A DNA stretch of 64,000 bases from Leuctra nigra (GCA_934045905.1 OW203761.1:67690626-67754625), one strand, 5' to 3'. Shown: positions 34,350-49,688, counted from the first letter of the stretch. The notes: generated from the sequence alone by a model not told the origin. Made by a program: numbers and translations.

Positions 34350-37300
34350 TTCAATATGAGCTACTTCTAAAGTGGCACCCCCCTGTTTTTATCGAATTTT
34401 CTTGAAGCCTACACAACGTTATGCCGAGAAATGTAATAAAACACTTTTCGAAAAAAAAAGGCTTAAAAATAAAATTATAAAAAAGAACCCCACTCTGCCC
34501 CCTTGGAGTCGCCCGACGCTGCCCTGTCAGATTATTATATAATAAAGTTAGGTTAATACAGGTTAGCGAAGCGAGCGTAGCTGACTCATCACAAGCTTTA
34601 ACCTCCATTGACTAAAAAATGGATGAAAACCTAGGAAATGAGGAAAATCTAAGGAACATTGTTAATTGTTACATTGTTACCTTTGTAGGCTAACCTACAT
34701 TGTTGGTCAATATACATTGACAAAAAGTGGATGAAAACCTAGGAAATGATGAAAATCTAAGGAACATTGTTAATCGTTACATTGTTACCTTTGTAGGCTA
34801 ACCTACATTGTTGGTCAATATACATTGACAAAAAAATGGATGAAAATCTATCGGGGGTGGACCCATCAGCTTCTGAATAACACGAACAGTTAATTCCGGC
34901 GAATCGGAGAGTCTGACATAAAAAAGTGTTTCTGCACTTTTTAAGCCTCTCACCATCTACTATATAGGGTAACGTTGTCAACTCTCTTAGAGTAATAGAT
35001 TCGTCACAAAGTAGGAAACAAATAAAAAAATATCAATATGAGCTACTTCTAAAGTGGCACCCCCCTATTTTTATCGCATTTTCTTGAAGCCTACACAACG
35101 TTATGCCGAGAAATGAAATAAAACACTTTTCGAAAATAATAGGCTTAACATTAACATGTAAAAAAAAATCTCCCCTATGCCTCCTGGAGTCGCCCGACGT
35201 TGCCCGGTCAGATAATTTTATAATAAAGTTAGGTGAGGGTAGGTTAGCGAAGCGAGCGAAGCGAGCGTAGCTGACCCTTAACAAGCTCTAACCTACAGTG
35301 ACAAAAAATTGATGAAAACCTATCAGGATTGTGCCCTTCTGCTTCTGAAGGACATAAACTAAGAAATGCGGCGTATCGGAGCGTCTGACAGAAAAAAGTG
35401 TTTTTGCACTTTTTAAGCCTCTCTCCATCATCTATATGGTGTATCATTTTCAGCTCTCTAAGAGTAAAAAATTCGTCACAAAGTAGGAAACAAACAAAAT
35501 TTTTTCAATATGAGCTATTTCTAAAGTGGCACCCCCCTGTTTTTATCGAATTTTCTTGAAGCCTACACAACGTTATGCCGAGAAATGTAATAAAACACTT
35601 TTCGAAAAAAAATAGGCTTAAAAATAAAATTATAAAAAAGGAACCCCACTCTGCCACCTTGGAGTCGCCCGACGCTGCCCTGTCAGATTATTATATAATA
35701 AAGTTAGGTAAATACAGGTTAGCGAAGCGAGCGTAGCTGACTCATCACAAGCTTTAACCTCCATTGACTAAAAAATGGATGAAAACCTATTAAATGAGGA
35801 AAATCTAAGGAACATTGTTAATTGTTACATTGTTACCTTTGTAGGCTAACCTACATTGTTGGTCAATATACATTGACAAAAAGTGGATGAAAACCTAGGA
35901 AATGATGAAAATCTAAGGAACATTGTTAATCGTTACATTGTTACCTTTGTAGGCTAACCTACATTGTTGGTCAATATACATTGACAAAAAAATGGATGAA
36001 AATCTATCGGGGGTGGACCCATCAGCTTCTGAATAACACGAACAGTTAATTCCGGCGAATCGGAGAGTCTGACATAAAAAAGTGTTTCTGCACTTTTTAA
36101 GCCTCTCACCATCTACTATATAGGGTAACGTTGTCAACTCTCTTAGAGTAATAGATTCGTCACAAAGTAGGAAACAAATAAAAAAATATCAATATGAGCT
36201 ACTTCTAAAGTGGCACCCCCCTATTTTTATCGCATTTTCTTGAAGCCTACACAACGTTATGCCGAGAAATGAAATAAAACACTTTTCGAAAATAATAGGC
36301 TTAACATTAACATGTAAAAAAAAATCTCCCCTCTGCCTCCTGGAGTCGCCCGACGTTGCCCGGTCAGATAATTTTATAATAAAGTTAGGTGAGGGTAGGT
36401 TAGCGAAGCGAGCGAAGCGAGCGTAGCTGACCCTTAACAAGCTCTAACCTACAGTGACAAAAAATTGATGAAAACCTATCAGGATTGTGCCCTTCTGCTT
36501 CTGAAGGACATAAACTAAGAAATGCGGCGTATCGGAGCGTCTGACAGAAAAAAGTGTTTCTGCACTTTTTAAGCCTCTCTCCATCATCTATATGGTGTAT
36601 CATTTTCAGCTCTCTAAGAGTAAAAAATTCGTCACAAAGTAGGAAACAAACAAAATTTTTTCAATATGAGCTATTTCTAAAGTGGCACCCCCCTGTTTTT
36701 ATCGAATTTTCTTGAAGCCTACACAACGTTATGCCGAGAAATGTAATAAAAACACTTTTCGAAAAAAAATAGGCTTAAAAATAAAATTATAAAAAAGGAA
36801 CCCCACTCTGCCACCTTGGAGTCGCCCGACGCTGCCCTGTCAGATTATTATATAATAAAGTTAGGTAAATACAGGTTAGCGAAGCGAGCGTAGCTGACTC
36901 ATCACAAGCTTTAACCTCCATTGACTAAAAAATGGATGAAAACCTAGGAAATGAGGAAAATCTAAGGAACATTGTTAATTGTTACATTGTTACCTTTGTA
37001 GGCTAACCTACATTGTTGGTCAATATACATTGACAAAAAGTGGATGAAAACCTAGGAAATGATGAAAATCTAAGGAACATTGTTAATCGTTACATTGTTA
37101 CCTTTGTAGGCTAACCTACATTGTTGGTCAATATACATTGACAAAAAAATGGATGAAAATCTATCGGGGGTGGACCCATCAGCTTCTGAATAACACGAAC
37201 AGTTAATTCCGGCGAATCGGAGAGTCTGACATAAAAAAGTGTTTCTGCACTTTTTAAGCCTCTCACCATCTACTATATAGGGTAACGTTGTCAACTCTCT

Positions 37301-40300
37301 TAGAGTAATAGATTCGTCACAAAGTAGGAAACAAATAAAAAAATATCAATATGAGCTACTTCTAAAGTGGCACCCCCCTATTTTTATCGCATTTTCTTGA
37401 AGCCTACACAACGTTATGCCGAGAAATGAAATAAAACACTTTTCGAAAATAATAGGCTTAACATTAACATGTAAAAAAAAATCTCCCCTCTGCCTCCTGG
37501 AGTCGCCCGACGTTGCCCGGTCAGATAATTTTATAATAAAGTTAGGTGAGGGTAGGTTAGGGAAGCGAGCGAAGCGAGCGTAGCTGACCCTTAACAAGCT
37601 CTAACCTACAGTGACAAAAAATTGATGAAAACCTATCAGGATTGTGCCCTTCTGCTTCTGAAGGACATAAACTAAGAAATGCGGCGTATCGGAGCGTCTG
37701 ACAGAAAAAAGTGTTTCTGCACTTTTTAAGCCTCTCTCCATCATCTATATGGTGTATCATTTTCAGCTCTCTAAGAGTAAAAAATTCGTCACAAAGTAGG
37801 AAACAAACAAAATTTTTTCAATATGAGCTATTTCTAAAGTGGCACCCCCCCTGTTTTTATCGAATTTTCTTGAAGCCTACACAACGTTATGCCGAGAAAT
37901 GTAATAAAACACTTTTCGAAAAAAAATAGGCTTAAAAATAAAATTATAAAAAAGGAACCCCACTCTGCCCCCTTGGAGTCGCCCGACGCTGCCCTGTCAG
38001 ATTATGATATAATAAAGTTAGGTTAATACAGGTTAGCGAAGCGAGCGTAGCTGACTCATCACAAGCTTTAACCTCCATTGACTAAAAAATGGATGAAAAC
38101 CTAGGAAATGAGGAAAATCTAAGGAACATTGTTAATTGTTACATTGTTACCTTTGTAGGCTAACCTACATTGTTGGTCAATATACATTGACAAAAAGTGG
38201 ATGAAAACCTAGGAAATGATGAAAATCTAAGGAACATTGTTAATCGTTACATTGTTACCTTTGTAGGCTAACCTACATTGTTGGTCAATATACATTGACA
38301 AAAAAATGGATGAAAATCTATCGGGGGTGGACCCATCAGCTTCTGAATAACACGAACAGTTAATTCCGGCGAATCGGAGAGTCTGACATAAAAAAGTGTT
38401 TCTGCACTTTTTAAGCCTCTCACCATCTACTATATAGGGTAACGTTGTCAACTCTCTTAGAGTAATAGATTCGTCACAAAGTAGGAAACAAATAAAAAAA
38501 TATCAATATGAGCTACTTCTAAAGTGGCACCCCCCTATTTTTATCGCATTTTCTTGAAGCCTACACAACGTTATGCCGAGAAATGAAATAAAACACTTTT
38601 CGAAAATAATAGGCTTAACATTAACATGTAAAAAAAAATCTCCCCTCTGCCTCCTGGAGTCGCCCGACGTTGCCCGGTCAGATAATTTTATAATAAAGTT
38701 AGGTGAGGGTAGGTTAGCGAAGCGAGCGAAGCGAGCGTAGCTGACCCTTAACAAGCTCTAACCTACAGTGACAAAAAATTGATGAAAACCTATCAGGATT
38801 GTGCCCTTCTGCTTCTGAAGGACATAAACTAAGAAATGCGGCGTATCGGAGCGTCTGACAGAAAAAAGTGTTTCTGCACTTTTTAAGCCTCTCTCCATCA
38901 TCTATATGGTGTATCATTTTCAGCTCTCTAAGAGTAAAAAATTCGTCACAAAGTAGGAAACAAACAAAAAATTTTCAATATGAGCTATTTCTAAAGTGGC
39001 ACCCCCCTGTTTTTATCGAATTTTCTTGAAGCCTACACAACGTTATGCCGAGAAATGTAATAAAACACTTTTCGAAAAAAAATAGGCTTAAAAATAAAAT
39101 AATAAAAAAGGAACCCCACTCTGCCCCCTTGGAGTCGCCCGACGCTGCCCTGTCAGATTATTATATAATAAAGTTAGGTTAATACAGGTTAGCGAAGCGA
39201 GCGTAGCTGACTCATCACAAGCTTTAACCTCCATTGACTAAAAAATGGATGAAAACCTAGGAAATGAGGAAAATCTAAGGAACATTGTTAATTGTTACAT
39301 TGTTACCTTTGTAGGCTAACCTACATTGTTGGTCAATATACATTGACAAAAAGTGGATGAAAACCTAGGAAATGATGAAAATCTAAGGAACATTGTTAAT
39401 CGTTACATTGTTACCTTTGTAGGCTAACCTACATTGTTGGTCAATATACATTGACAAAAAAATGGATGAAAATCTATCGGGGGTGGACCCATCAGCTTCT
39501 GAATAACACGAACAGTTAATTCCGGCGAATCGGAGAGTCTGACATAAAAAAGTGTTTCTGCACTTTTTAAGCCTCTCACCATCTACTATATAGGGTAACG
39601 TTGTCAACTCTCTTAGAGTAATAGATTCGTCACAAAGTAGGAAACAAATAAAAAAATATCAATATGAGCTACTTCTAAAGTGGCACCCCCCTATTTTTAT
39701 CGCATTTTCTTGAAGCCTACACAACGTTATGCCGAGAAATGAAATAAAACACTTTTCGAAAATAATAGGCTTAACATTAACATGTAAAAAAAAATCTCCC
39801 CTCTGCCTCCTGGAGTCGCCCGACGTTGCCCGGTCAGATAATTTTATAATAAAGTTAGGTGAGGGTAGGTTAGCGAAGCGAGCGAAGCGAGCGTAGCTGA
39901 CCCTTAACAAGCTCTAACCTACAGTGACAAAAAATTGATGAAAACCTATCAGGATTGTGCCCTTCTGCTTCTGAAGGACATAAACTAAGAAATGCGGCGT
40001 ATCGGAGCGTCTGACAGAAAAAAGTGTTTCTGCACTTTTTAAGCCTCTCTCCATCATCTATATGGTGTATCATTTTCAGCTCTCTAAGAGTAAAAAATTC
40101 GTCACAAAGTAGGAAACAAACAAAATTTTTTCAATATGAGCTATTTCTAAAGTGGCACCCCCCTGTTTTTATCGAATTTTCTTGAAGCCTACACAACGTT
40201 ATGCCGAGAAATGTAATAAAACACTTTTCGAAAAAAAATAGGCTTAAAAATAAAATTATAAAAAAGAACCCCACTCTGCCCCCTTGGAGTCGCCCGACGC

Positions 40301-43300
40301 TGCCCTGTCAGATTATTATATAATAAAGTTAGGTTAATACAGGTTAGCGAAGCGAGCGTAGCTGACTCATCACAAGCTTTAACCTCCATTGACTAAAAAA
40401 TGGATGAAAACCTAGGAAATGAGGAAAATCTAAGGAACATTGTTAATTGTTACATTGTTACCTTTGTAGGCTAACCTACATTGTTGGTCAATATACATTG
40501 ACAAAAAGTGGATGAAAACCTCGGAAATGATGAAAATCTAAGGAACATTGTTAATCGTTACATTGTTACCTTTGTAGGCTAACCTACATTGTTGGTCAAT
40601 ATACATTGACAAAAAAATGGATGAAAATCTATCGGGGGTGGACCCATCAGCTTCTGAATAACACGAACAGTTAATTCCGGCGAATCGGAGAGTCTGACAT
40701 AAAAAAGTGTTTCTGCACTTTTTAAGCCTCTCACCATCTACTATATAGGGTAACGTTGTCAACTCTCTTAGAGTAATAGATTCGTCACAAAGTAGGAAAC
40801 AAATAAAAAAATATCAATATGAGCTACTTCTAAAGTGGCACCCCCCCTATTTTTATCGCATTTTCTTGAAGCCTACACAACGTTATGCCGAGAAATGAAA
40901 TAAAACACTTTTCGAAAATAATAGGCTTAACATTAACATGTAAAAAAAAAATCTCCCCTCTGCCTCCTGGAGTCGCCCGACGTTGCCCGGTCAAATAATT
41001 TTATAATAAAGTTAGGTGAGGGTAGGTTAGCGAAGCGAGCGAAGCGAGCGTAGCTGACCCTTAACAAGCTCTAACCTACAGTGACAAAAAATTGATGAAA
41101 ACCTATCAGGATTGTGCCCTTCTGCTTCTGAAGGACATAAACTAAGAAATGCGGCGTATCGGAGCGTCTGACAGAAAAAAGTGTTTCTGCACTTTTTAAG
41201 CCTCTCTCCATCATCTATATGGTGTATCATTTTCAGCTCTCTAAGAGTAATAGATTCGTCACAAAGTAGGAAACAAACAAAATTTTTTCAATATGAGCTA
41301 CTTCTAAAGTGGCACCCCCCTGTTTTTATCGAATTTTCTTGAAGCCTACACAACGTTATGCCGAGAAATGTAATAAAACACTTTTCGAAAAAAAAAAGGC
41401 TTAAAAATAAAATTATAAAAAAGAACCCCACTCTGCCCCCTTGGAGTCGCCCGACGCTGCCCTGTCAGATTATTATATAATAAAGTTAGGTTAATACAGG
41501 TTAGCGAAGCGAGCGTAGCTGACTCATCACAAGCTTTAACCTCCATTGACTAAAAAATGGATGAAAACCTAGGAAATGAGGAAAATCTAAGGAACATTGT
41601 TAATTGTTACATTGTTACCTTTGTAGGCTAACCTACATTGTTGGTCAATATACATTGACAAAAAGTGGATGAAAACCTAGGAAATGATGAAAATCTAAGG
41701 AACATTGTTAATCGTTACATTGTTACCTTTGTAGGCTAACCTACATTGTTGGTCAATATACATTGACAAAAAAATGGATGAAAATCTATCGGGGGTGGAC
41801 CCATCAGCTTCTGAATAACACGAACAGTTAATTCCGGCGAATCGGAGAGTCTGACATAAAAAAGTGTTTCTGCACTTTTTAAGCCTCTCACCATCTACTA
41901 TATAGGGTAACGTTGTCAACTCTCTTAGAGTAATAGATTCGTCACAAAGTAGGAAACAAATAAAAAAATATCAATATGAGCTACTTCTAAAGTGGCACCC
42001 CCCTATTTTTATCGCATTTTCTTGAAGCCTACACAACGTTATGCCGAGAAATGAAATAAAACACTTTTCGAAAATAATAGGCTTAACATTAACATGTAAA
42101 AAAAAATCTCCCCTCTGCCTCCTGGAGTCGCCCGACGTTGCCCGGTCAGATAATTTTATAATAAAGTTAGGTGAGGGTAGGTTAGCGAAGCGAGCGAAGC
42201 GAGCGTAGCTGACCCTTAACAAGCTCTAACCTACAGTGACAAAAAATTGATGAAAACCTATCAGGATTGTGCCCTTCTGCTTCTGAAGGACATAAACTAA
42301 GAAATGCGGCGTATCGGAGCGTCTGACAGAAAAAAGTGTTTCTGCACTTTTTAAGCCTCTCTCCATCATCTATATGGTGTATCATTTTCAGCTCTCTAAG
42401 AGTAAAAAATTCGTCACAAAGTAGGAAACAAACAAAATTTTTTCAATATGAGCTATTTCTAAAGTGGCACCCCCCTGTTTTTATCGAATTTTCTTGAAGC
42501 CTACACAACGTTATGCCGAGAAATGTAATAAAACACTTTTCGAAAAAAAATAGGCTTAAAAATAAAATTATAAAAAAGGAACCCCACTCTGCCACCTTGG
42601 AGTCGCCCGACGCTGCCCTGTCAGATTATTATATAATAAAGTTAGGTAAATACAGGTTAGCGAAGCGAGCGTAGCTGACTCATCACAAGCTTTAACCTCC
42701 ATTGACTAAAAAATGGATGAAAACCTATTAAATGAGGAAAATCTAAGGAACATTGTTAATTGTTACATTGTTACCTTTGTAGGCTAACCTACATTGTTGG
42801 TCAATATACATTGACAAAAAGTGGATGAAAACCTAGGAAATGATGAAAATCTAAGGAACATTGTTAATCGTTACATTGTTACCTTTGTAGGCTAACCTAC
42901 ATTGTTGGTCAATATACATTGACAAAAAAATGGATGAAAATCTATCGGGGGTGGACCCATCAGCTTCTGAATAACACGAACAGTTAATTCCGGCGAATCG
43001 GAGAGTCTGACATAAAAAAGTGTTTCTGCACTTTTTAAGCCTCTCACCATCTACTATATAGGGTAACGTTGTCAACTCTCTTAGAGTAATAGATTCGTCA
43101 CAAAGTAGGAAACAAATAAAAAAATATCAATATGAGCTACTTCTAAAGTGGCACCCCCCTATTTTTATCGCATTTTCTTGAAGCCTACACAACGTTATGC
43201 CGAGAAATGAAATAAAACACTTTTCGAAAATAATAGGCTTAACATTAACATGTAAAAAAAAATCTCCCCTCTGCCTCCTGGAGTCGCCCGACGTTGCCCG

Positions 43301-46300
43301 GTCAGATAATTTTATAATAAAGTTAGGTGAGGGTAGGTTAGCGAAGCGAGCGAAGCGAGCGTAGCTGACCCTTAACAAGCTCTAACCTACAGTGACAAAA
43401 AATTGATGAAAACCTATCAGGATTGTGCCCTTCTGCTTCTGAAGGACATAAACTAAGAAATGCGGCGTATCGGAGCGTCTGACAGAAAAAAGTGTTTCTG
43501 CACTTTTTAAGCCTCTCTCCATCATCTATATGGTGTATCATTTTCAGCTCTCTAAGAGTAAAAAATTCGTCACAAAGTAGGAAACAAACAAAATTTTTTC
43601 AATATGAGCTATTTCTAAAGTGGCACCCCCCTGTTTTTATCGAATTTTCTTGAAGCCTACACAACGTTATGCCGAGAAATGTAATAAAACACTTTTCGAA
43701 AAAAAATAGGCTTAAAAATAAAATTATAAAAAAGGAACCCCACTCTGCCACCTTGGAGTCGCCCGACGCTGCCCTGTCAGATTATTATATAATAAAGTTA
43801 GGTAAATACAGGTTAGCGAAGCGAGCGTAGCTGACTCATCACAAGCTTTAACCTCCATTGACTAAAAAATGGATGAAAACCTAGGAAATGAGGAAAATCT
43901 AAGGAACATTGTTAATTGTTACATTGTTACCTTTGTAGGCTAACCTACATTGTTGGTCAATATACATTGACAAAAAGTGGATGAAAACCTAGGAAATGAT
44001 GAAAATCTAAGGAACATTGTTAATCGTTACATTGTTACCTTTGTAGGCTAACCTACATTGTTGGTCAATATACATTGACAAAAAAATGGATGAAAATCTA
44101 TCGGGGGTGGACCCATCAGCTTCTGAATAACACGAACAGTTAATTCCGGCGAATCGGAGAGTCTGACATAAAAAAGTGTTTCTGCACTTTTTAAGCCTCT
44201 CACCATCTACTATATAGGGTAACGTTGTCAACTCTCTTAGAGTAATAGATTCGTCACAAAGTAGGAAACAAATAAAAAAATATCAATATGAGCTACTTCT
44301 AAAGTGGCACCCCCCTATTTTTATCGCATTTTCTTGAAGCCTACACAACGTTATGCCGAGAAATGAAATAAAACACTTTTCGAAAATAATAGGCTTAACA
44401 TTAACATGTAAAAAAAAATCTCCCCTCTGCCTCCTGGAGTCGCCCGACGTTGCCCGGTCAGATAATTTTATAATAAAGTTAGGTGAGGGTAGGTTAGGGA
44501 AGCGAGCGAAGCGAGCGTAGCTGACCCTTAACAAGCTCTAACCTACAGTGACAAAAAATTGATGAAAACCTATCAGGATTGTGCCCTTCTGCTTCTGAAG
44601 GACATAAACTAAGAAATGCGGCGTATCGGAGCGTCTGACAGAAAAAAGTGTTTCTGCACTTTTTAAGCCTCTCTCCATCATCTATATGGTGTATCATTTT
44701 CAGCTCTCTAAGAGTAAAAAATTCGTCACAAAGTAGGAAACAAACAAAATTTTTTCAATATGAGCTATTTCTAAAGTGGCACCCCCCTGTTTTTATCGAA
44801 TTTTCTTGAAGCCTACACAACGTTATGCCGAGAAATGTAATAAAACACTTTTCGAAAAAAAATAGGCTTAAAAATAAAATTATAAAAAAGGAACCCCACT
44901 CTGCCCCCTTGGAGTCGCCCGACGCTGCCCTGTCAGATTATGATATAATAAAGTTAGGTTAATACAGGTTAGCGAAGCGAGCGTAGCTGACTCATCACAA
45001 GCTTTAACCTCCATTGACTAAAAAATGGATGAAAACCTAGGAAATGAGGAAAATCTAAGGAACATTGTTAATTGTTACATTGTTACCTTTGTAGGCTAAC
45101 CTACATTGTTGGTCAATATACATTGACAAAAAGTGGATGAAAACCTAGGAAATGATGAAAATCTAAGGAACATTGTTAATCGTTACATTGTTACCTTTGT
45201 AGGCTAACCTACATTGTTGGTCAATATACATTGACAAAAAAATGGATGAAAATCTATCGGGGGTGGACCCATCAGCTTCTGAATAACACGAACAGTTAAT
45301 TCCGGCGAATCGGAGAGTCTGACATAAAAAAGTGTTTCTGCACTTTTTAAGCCTCTCACCATCTACTATATAGGGTAACGTTGTCAACTCTCTTAGAGTA
45401 ATAGATTCGTCACAAAGTAGGAAACAAATAAAAAAATATCAATATGAGCTACTTCTAAAGTGGCACCCCCCTATTTTTATCGCATTTTCTTGAAGCCTAC
45501 ACAACGTTATGCCGAGAAATGAAATAAAACACTTTTCGAAAATAATAGGCTTAACATTAACATGTAAAAAAAAATCTCCCCTCTGCCTCCTGGAGTCGCC
45601 CGACGTTGCCCGGTCAGATAATTTTATAATAAAGTTAGGTGAGGGTAGGTTAGCGAAGCGAGCGAAGCGAGCGTAGCTGACCCTTAACAAGCTCTAACCT
45701 ACAGTGACAAAAAATTGATGAAAACCTATCAGGATTGTGCCCTTCTGCTTCTGAAGGACATAAACTAAGAAATGCGGCGTATCGGAGCGTCTGACAGAAA
45801 AAAGTGTTTCTGCACTTTTTAAGCCTCTCTCCATCATCTATATGGTGTATCATTTTCAGCTCTCTAAGAGTAAAAAATTCGTCACAAAGTAGGAAACAAA
45901 CAAAAAATTTTCAATATGAGCTATTTCTAAAGTGGCACCCCCCTGTTTTTATCGAATTTTCTTGAAGCCTACACAACGTTATGCCGAGAAATGTAATAAA
46001 ACACTTTTCGAAAAAAAATAGGCTTAAAAATAAAATAATAAAAAAGGAACCCCACTCTGCCCCCTTGGAGTCGCCCGACGCTGCCCTGTCAGATTATTAT
46101 ATAATAAAGTTAGGTTAATACAGGTTAGCGAAGCGAGCGTAGCTGACTCATCACAAGCTTTAACCTCCATTGACTAAAAAATGGATGAAAACCTAGGAAA
46201 TGAGGAAAATCTAAGGAACATTGTTAATTGTTACATTGTTACCTTTGTAGGCTAACCTACATTGTTGGTCAATATACATTGACAAAAAGTGGATGAAAAC

Positions 46301-48090
46301 CTAGGAAATGATGAAAATCTAAGGAACATTGTTAATCGTTACATTGTTACCTTTGTAGGCTAACCTACATTGTTGGTCAATATACATTGACAAAAAAATG
46401 GATGAAAATCTATCGGGGGTGGACCCATCAGCTTCTGAATAACACGAACAGTTAATTCCGGCGAATCGGAGAGTCTGACATAAAAAAGTGTTTCTGCACT
46501 TTTTAAGCCTCTCACCATCTACTATATAGGGTAACGTTGTCAACTCTCTTAGAGTAATAGATTCGTCACAAAGTAGGAAACAAATAAAAAAATATCAATA
46601 TGAGCTACTTCTAAAGTGGCACCCCCCTATTTTTATCGCATTTTCTTGAAGCCTACACAACGTTATGCCGAGAAATGAAATAAAACACTTTTCGAAAATA
46701 ATAGGCTTAACATTAACATGTAAAAAAAAATCTCCCCTCTGCCTCCTGGAGTCGCCCGACGTTGCCCGGTCAGATAATTTTATAATAAAGTTAGGTGAGG
46801 GTAGGTTAGCGAAGCGAGCGAAGCGAGCGTAGCTGACCCTTAACAAGCTCTAACCTACAGTGACAAAAAATTGATGAAAACCTATCAGGATTGTGCCCTT
46901 CTGCTTCTGAAGGACATAAACTAAGAAATGCGGCGTATCGGAGCGTCTGACAGAAAAAAGTGTTTCTGCACTTTTTAAGCCTCTCTCCATCATCTATATG
47001 GTGTATCATTTTCAGCTCTCTAAGAGTAAAAAATTCGTCACAAAGTAGGAAACAAACAAAAAATTTTCAATATGAGCTATTTCTAAAGTGGCACCCCCCT
47101 GTTTTTATCGAATTTTCTTGAAGCCTACACAACGTTATGCCGAGAAATGTAATAAAACACTTTTCGAAAAAAAATAGGCTTAAAAATAAAATTATAAAAA
47201 AGAACCCCACTCTGCCCCCTTGGAGTCGCCCGACGCTGCCCTGTCAGATTATTATATAATAAAGTTAGGTTAATACAGGTTAGCGAAGCGAGCGTAGCTG
47301 ACTCATCACAAGCTTTAACCTCCATTGACTAAAAAATGGATGAAAACCTAGGAAATGAGGAAAATCTAAGGAACATTGTTAATTGTTACATTGTTACCTT
47401 TGTAGGCTAACCTACATTGTTGGTCAATATACATTGACAAAAAGTGGATGAAAACCTCGGAAATGATGAAAATCTAAGGAACATTGTTAATCGTTACATT
47501 GTTACCTTTGTAGGCTAACCTACATTGTTGGTCAATATACATTGACAAAAAAATGGATGAAAATCTATCGGGGGTGGACCCATCAGCTTCTGAATAACAC
47601 GAACAGTTAATTCCGGCGAATCGGAGAGTCTGACATAAAAAAGTGTTTCTGCACTTTTTAAGCCTCTCACCATCTACTATATAGGGTAACGTTGTCAACT
47701 CTCTTAGAGTAATAGATTCGTCACAAAGTAGGAAACAAATAAAAAAATATCAATATGAGCTACTTCTAAAGTGGCACCCCCCTATTTTTATCGCATTTTC
47801 TTGAAGCCTACACAACGTTATGCCGAGAAATGAAATAAAACACTTTTCGAAAATAATAGGCTTAACATTAACATGTAAAAAAAAATCTCCCCTCTGCCTC
47901 CTGGAGTCGCCCGACGTTGCCCGGTCAAATAATTTTATAATAAAGTTAGGTGAGGGTAGGTTAGCGAAGCGAGCGAAGCGAGCGTAGCTGACCCTTAACA
48001 AGCTCTAACCTACAGTGACAAAAAATTGATGAAAACCTATCAGGATTGTGCCCTTCTGCTTCTGAAGGACATAAACTAAGAAATGCGGCG
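34350..48090 (+). repeat. Six-unit super-repeat (about 6.94 kb) present twice in tandem
   Basis: Rare variants recur at a constant spacing of about 6936-6938 bp: extended A run before GGCTTAAAAA (34450 and 41391), CCTATTAAATGAGG (35790 and 42725), TTAGGGAAGCGAGCG (37556 and 44493), GATTATGATATAAT (38004 and 44939), AACAAAAAATTTTC (38964 and 45902), AAAATAATAAAAAAGG (39098 and 46033), CCTCGGAAATG (40518 and 47455) and GTCAAATAATT (40991 and 47926). This supports one amplification of a six-unit block. Edges are approximate. Confidence 0.75.
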
Positions 48091-49488
48091 TATCGGAGCG
48101 TCTGACAGAAAAAAGTGTTTCTGCACTTTTTAAGCCTCTCTCCATCATCTATATGGTGTATCATTTTCAGCTCTCTAAGAGTAAAAAATTCGTCACAAAG
48201 TAGGAAACAAACAAAATTTTTTCAATATGAGCTATTTCTAAAGTGGCACCCCCCTGTTTTTATCGAATTTTCTTGAAGCCTACACAACGTTATGCCGAGA
48301 AATGTAATAAAACACTTTTCGAAAAAAAATAGGCTTAAAAATAAAATTATAAAAAAGGAACCCCACTCTGCCCCCTTGGAGTCGCCCGACGCTGCCCTGT
48401 CAGATTATTATATAATAAAGTTAGGTTAATACAGGTTAGCGAAGCGAGCGTAGCTGACTCATCACAAGCTTTAACCTCCATTGACTAAAAAATGGATGAA
48501 AACCTAGGAAATGAGGAAAATCTAAGGAACATTGTTAATTGTTACATTGTTACCTTTGTAGGCTAACCTACATTGTTGGTCAATATACATTGACAAAAAG
48601 TGGATGAAAACCTAGGAAATGATGAAAATCTAAGGAACATTGTTAATCGTTACATTGTTACCTTTGTAGGCTAACCTACATTGTTGGTCAATATACATTG
48701 ACAAAAAAATGGATGAAAATCTATCGGGGGTGGACCCATCAGCTTCTGAATAACACGAACAGTTAATTCCGGCGAATCGGAGAGTCTGACATAAAAAAGT
48801 GTTTCTGCACTTTTTAAGCCTCTCACCATCTACTATATAGGGTAACGTTGTCAACTCTCTTAGAGTAATAGATTCGTCACAAAGTAGGAAACAAATAAAA
48901 AAATATCAATATGAGCTACTTCTAAAGTGGCACCCCCCTATTTTTATCGCATTTTCTTGAAGCCTACACAACGTTATGCCGAGAAATGAAATAAAACACT
49001 TTTCGAAAATAATAGGCTTAACATTAACATGTAAAAAAAAATCTCCCCTCTGCCTCCTGGAGTCGCCCGACGTTGCCCGGTCAGATAATTTTATAATAAA
49101 GTTAGGTGAGGGTAGGTTAGCGAAGCGAGCGAAGCGAGCGTAGCTGACCCTTAACAAGCTCTAACCTACAGTGACAAAAAATTGATGAAAACCTATCAGG
49201 ATTGTGCCCTTCTGCTTCTGAAGGACATAAACTAAGAAATGCGGCGTATCGGAGCGTCTGACAGAAAAAAGTGTTTCTGCACTTTTTAAGCCTCTCTCCA
49301 TCATCTATATGGTGTATCATTTTCAGCTCTCTAAGAGTAAAAAATTCGTCACAAAGTAGGAAACAAACAAAATTTTTTCAATATGAGCTATTTCTAAAGT
49401 GGCACCCCCCCTGTTTTTATCGAATTTTCTTGAAGCCTACACAACGTTATGCCGAGAAATGTAATAAAACACTTTTCGAAAAAAATAG

Positions 49489-49688
49489 NNNNNNNNNNNN
49501 NNNNNNNNNNNNNNNNNNNNNNNNNNNNNNNNNNNNNNNNNNNNNNNNNNNNNNNNNNNNNNNNNNNNNNNNNNNNNNNNNNNNNNNNNNNNNNNNNNNN
49601 NNNNNNNNNNNNNNNNNNNNNNNNNNNNNNNNNNNNNNNNNNNNNNNNNNNNNNNNNNNNNNNNNNNNNNNNNNNNNNNNNNNNNNNN
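49489..49688. other. Assembly gap, exactly 200 N
   Basis: 200 consecutive N, a round placeholder length, so the true gap size is unknown. The satellite is in A-then-B orientation to the left and inverted to the right. Both contig ends lie inside an A monomer, at offsets of about 239 (left) and 301 (right) from its start. Any frame reading through this stretch is meaningless. Confidence 0.99.

Larger units (their letters stand above)
7003..49488 (+). repeat. Satellite array, block 2 (about 37 units)
   Basis: Continues block 1 in phase and orientation. Monomer A starts (CGGAGCG) at 7535, 8688, 9855, 11011, 12167, 13322, 14489, 15646, 16801, 18010, 19166, 20322, 21489, 22644, 23811, 24966, 26121, 27288, 28444, 29600, 30756, 31912, 33067, 34223, 35377, 36533, 37690, 38847, 40003, 41160, 42315, 43471, 44627, 45783, 46939, 48094 and 49250. 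Spacing is 1153-1157 bp, except 1165-1167 where a net 11-bp insertion is present and 1209 at 16801-18010. Units up to about 28.5 kb mix B subtypes CACCATCTAC and CACCAGCTAC; later units are all CACCATCTAC, and their second 109-bp copy begins ACAAAAAGTGG. The block ends inside an A monomer at the assembly gap. No gene is supported in these 42 kb. Confidence 0.97.
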
